From NCBI RefSeq assembly GCF_000521485.1, contig NZ_BAVS01000002.1, forward strand, positions 62,001-126,000: 64,000 nt of DNA. The letters are read 5' to 3'. This document shows, piece by piece, positions 61,555 through 64,000 of this stretch. A program made the position numbers and the translations under genes. The notes below the pieces were generated by a model. That model ran no database searches and was not told the DNA's origin. It worked only from the letters and a program-made list of their open reading frames with translations. How positions within the stretch are numbered: the stretch's first letter is position 1; each line of letters begins with the position of its first letter. Origin of the DNA: Gracilibacillus boraciitolerans JCM 21714 (lineage in GTDB: Bacteria; Bacillota; Bacilli; Bacillales; Amphibacillaceae).

Positions 61555-63827
61555 AATTTACAGATGGAAATTGGCTTGTAAGAGAAGGATATGTAATACA
61601 TTTTCCAAAAATAATTCATGAAGTAGTAGAAATAGATGGTGCTGTTACCCTTTATGCACCTTGTAAATATTTGAATCATCGGGGTGATACACTGGACGGT
61701 CCATTGCTAACTATTAAAATATCGACACCGATCGATGATGTGTTACGGATACAAACATGGCATTTTAAAGGGGGGAAAAGAAAAATATCCAAACTTTGAA
61801 GTGCTTGATGAATCAAAGTCTATTCATTTGGAAGAGTCAAATGATAGCATAAGCTTTGCGACTGGGGGGGAACTGCAGCTTACAATTTCTAAAAGTGATT
61901 TTTCTTTATCATTTGAAAATGCTGCTGGACTGTTAACGAAGGCAGATGGTAAAGGAATGGCATGGATTGAGGGGCCAGAAGATAAAACATATATGCGTGG
62001 GCAGCTTCGCTTAGGAGTTGGGGAGCACCTATATGGACTTGGAGAACGTTTCACTCCATTTGTGAAAAATGGTCAATCCGTCGATATTTGGAATAGAGAC
62101 GGTGGAACCAGCTCAGAACAATCGTACAAAAATATTCCCTTTTATTTAAGTAGTAAAGGTTATGGAATCTTTGTGAATCATCCTGAAGAAGTAAGCTTTG
62201 AATTAGGATCTGAAACCGTATCACGGTCTCAATTTAGTGTCGAAGGGGAATATTTAGATTATTATTTTATTAATGGTCCAACACCGAAGAAGGTTGTTAG
62301 TCGCTATACCGAACTAACAGGTAAGCCGGCATTACCACCAGCATGGTCCTTTGGCTTATGGTTATCGACTTCTTTTACAACAAAATATAATGAAGAAACA
62401 GTAACCCATTTTGTTGATGGCATGGCTGAAAGGGGGGGCATTCCATTAAGTGTTTTCCATTTTGATTGTTTCTGGATGAAGGAATTTGAATGGAGTAATT
62501 TTATTTGGGATCGTCGTAACTTTCCTGATCCAGAGGCAATGTTAAAACGCTTAAAGAATAAAGGTTTAAAAATATGTGTTTGGATTAACCCGTATATAGC
62601 TCAAAAGTCTCCATTATTTGATGAAGGAATGGAAAAAGGCTACTTGATTAAAAAGTCTAATGGAGATGTATGGCAATGGGATCGTTGGCAAGCTGGAATG
62701 GGCATTGTTGATTTTACCAATCCAGACGCATGCAAATGGTTCCAAGCCAAATTAAAAGTTTTACTCGATATGGGTGTGGATGCGTTTAAGACAGACTTTG
62801 GTGAACGTATTCCAACAGATGTTGTTTACTTTGATGGATCGAACCCGGATAAAATGCATAATTATTATGCATATAAATATAATGAAGTGGTGTTTGATTT
62901 ATTAAAAGAAGAACAAGGTGAAAACGAAGCAATTGTGTTTGCTCGTTCTGCGACAACAGGCGGTCAGAAATTCCCAGTCCACTGGGGGGGTGGTGATTGT
63001 GACTCGACGTATGAAGCGATGGCGGAGAGCCTGCGTGGAGGATTATCATTAACAACTTCAGGCTTTGGTTATTGGAGTCATGATATTGGTGGTTTTGAAA
63101 ACACGGCAACACCAGATGTGTTCAAGCGTTGGACAGCATTTGGTTTACTTTCCAGTCATAGTCGTTTTCATGGCAGTTCCTCTTATCGCGTGCCATGGAA
63201 TTTTGATGAGGAAGCAGTCGAAGTGGCCAAGCACTTTACAAAGCTTAAGAATAGCTTGATGCCATATCTATACGGCCAAGCAGTCGAAAATAATCAATCA
63301 GGTGTACCTGTTATGCGTGCCATGTTATTAGAATTTCCAGAGGATTCCTTGTGTGAAACATTAGATCGTCAGTATATGTTAGGGGGGGATTCCATTTTAG
63401 TAGCACCCATTTTTAATGAGGAAAGTTTAGGATCTTTCTATCTGCCACAGGGTAGATGGACACATCTTCTAACAGGTGAGGTTGTAGAAGGTGGTAAATG
63501 GATCAAAGAGAAATATGATTATTTCAGTCTGCCACTTTTTGTTCGTTCTAATACTATTCTGCCGATGGGTACGAGAGAGGATAATCCAGTATATGATTAT
63601 GCGGATGGGTAATCTTTAAAATTTATAGTCTTGATAATAATCAAAAGGTAACAAAAAGCATTGTTAATGCTAAAGGTGAGGCAATCGGCGCTGTAATGGC
63701 GATTCGCCAAGGGCAAACGATAAATGTTACGACATCAGGATTAGATAAACCTTATCATGTAGAAGTAGTGGGACATAAAAAAGTTTCAGCAAAAGCTGGT
63801 GAGGAAACACTGTTAATCAATTTGTAA
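61551..63827 (+). CDS. GH31 alpha-xylosidase (YicI type), frame broken twice
   Basis: Intracellular retaining alpha-glycosidase, repaired length about 755 residues. Nucleophile Asp in AFKTDFGERIP near 414. The acid/base Asp motif, normally WGGDC, reads WGGGDC because of a G7 run at 62984-62990. FHFDCFWM near 305 and GFGYWSHDIGGFE near 505 are alpha-xylosidase features. Breaks: the six-G run 61770-61775, where five gives FKGGKEKYPNFEVLD, and three G at 63607-63609, where four gives YADGVIFKIY and carries the protein to 63827. Other G7 runs near 61864, 62432 and 63382 add single Gly. Likely substrates are isoprimeverose-type or other alpha-xylosides. Confidence 0.93.
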
Positions 63828-63833
63828 AACAAT

Positions 63834-63865
63834 GGTGACCAAGTAAGAGCCTGGTCACCTTTTTC
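63834..63865 (+). terminator. Terminator of the glycosidase operon
   Basis: GGTGACCA pairs with TGGTCACC around a 10-base loop, then TTTTT, just after the GH31 stop. Confidence 0.88.
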
Positions 63866-63982
63866 AATAATTAATAGGAACTAACGTGTTTGATCGCTTG
63901 TTCTTATCATTAGCTAGATAGTTTTTTAGTCTGCAAAATTGCATTGAAAAAAGGGTTGAGTGCATAGAAAGAGGTAGATAGT

Positions 63983-64000
63983 TTGCATAAGTTCAGCAAA
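63983..64000 (+). CDS. Possible start of a further gene cut by the window edge
   Basis: AGAGGT stands seven bases before a TTG that begins MHKFSK and runs off the end. Only six codons are visible, so this rests on the ribosome binding site alone. Confidence 0.2.

Noticed and set aside
61308-61679. Leftward frame across the GH2/GH31 junction
   Set aside because: It covers the coupled stop/start of two real genes on the other strand and has no ribosome binding site.

Overview
The window is low-GC Gram-positive DNA, and every recognisable protein is Bacillaceae-like. Strong AGGAGG-type ribosome binding sites, TTG and GTG starts, cre-like catabolite sites, a GlpP antiterminator leader and a XylR-repressed xylAB locus all fit a (possibly halophilic) Bacillaceae such as the Gracilibacillus / Oceanobacillus / Amphibacillus group. 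The genus is an inference. I saw no rRNA, tRNA, CRISPR array, insertion sequence or phage gene.

Layout. 1-9.7 kb: the 3' part of a GH1 beta-glucosidase, then leftward genes for a nitrate/sulfonate/taurine-type ABC transporter, a PRPP synthetase paralogue, glycerate kinase, a small membrane protein and PEP carboxylase. 10-17.2 kb: a glycerol and dihydroxyacetone block (glpP, glpF, glpK, glpD, dhaK, dhaL, dhaM), which takes glycerol to DHAP by two routes. 17.3-22.8 kb: an AraC regulator with two Gfo/Idh/MocA dehydrogenases, a DUF993 protein and a sugar isomerase-like TIM barrel. This looks like an uncharacterised sugar-oxidation pathway. 22.9-26.5 kb: an acidic membrane protein, an aldo/keto reductase, a DoxX protein bracketed by a 23-bp direct repeat, and an orphan membrane protein behind a perfect cre. 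26.6-32.9 kb: glucuronoxylan side-chain use (GntR, GH67 alpha-glucuronidase, UxuA, UxuB, GH39 beta-xylosidase). 33.4-36.3 kb: a secreted protein overlapping a tiny membrane protein, a YrhK-domain protein and an Fe/Mn superoxide dismutase. 36.4-43.3 kb: xylR, xylA, xylB, a Gfo/Idh dehydrogenase and a GH8 exo-oligoxylanase. 43.5-64 kb: a YesL/YesN/YesM-type regulatory set, an oligosaccharide ABC importer, a GH10/solute-binding chimera, a Nif3-like protein, a second YesL, and then GH2, GH42, GH2 and GH31 glycosidases.

As a system, the right-hand 37 kb imports xylo-, glucurono- and galacto-oligosaccharides, trims them in the cytoplasm and feeds xylulose-5-P and 2-keto-3-deoxygluconate to central metabolism. 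Control appears to be by XylR, a GntR repressor, a two-component system and catabolite repression.

The most important property of the sequence itself is abnormal G/C homopolymers. G or C runs are bimodal, at 4 or exactly 7 (rarely 5, 6 or 8). At nearly every 7-run inside a gene, family conservation expects 4, so the protein gains one Gly or Pro. Runs of 5 or 6 sit exactly where genes break. Short runs of A, T, C and G have also lost single bases. About 20 of the genes below are therefore frameshifted as given but become ordinary full-length proteins after one- or two-base repairs. I annotate these as single genes, give each break, and regard most breaks as sequence error rather than decay. 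The GH10/solute-binding fusion near 51.73 kb is different and cannot be repaired that way.
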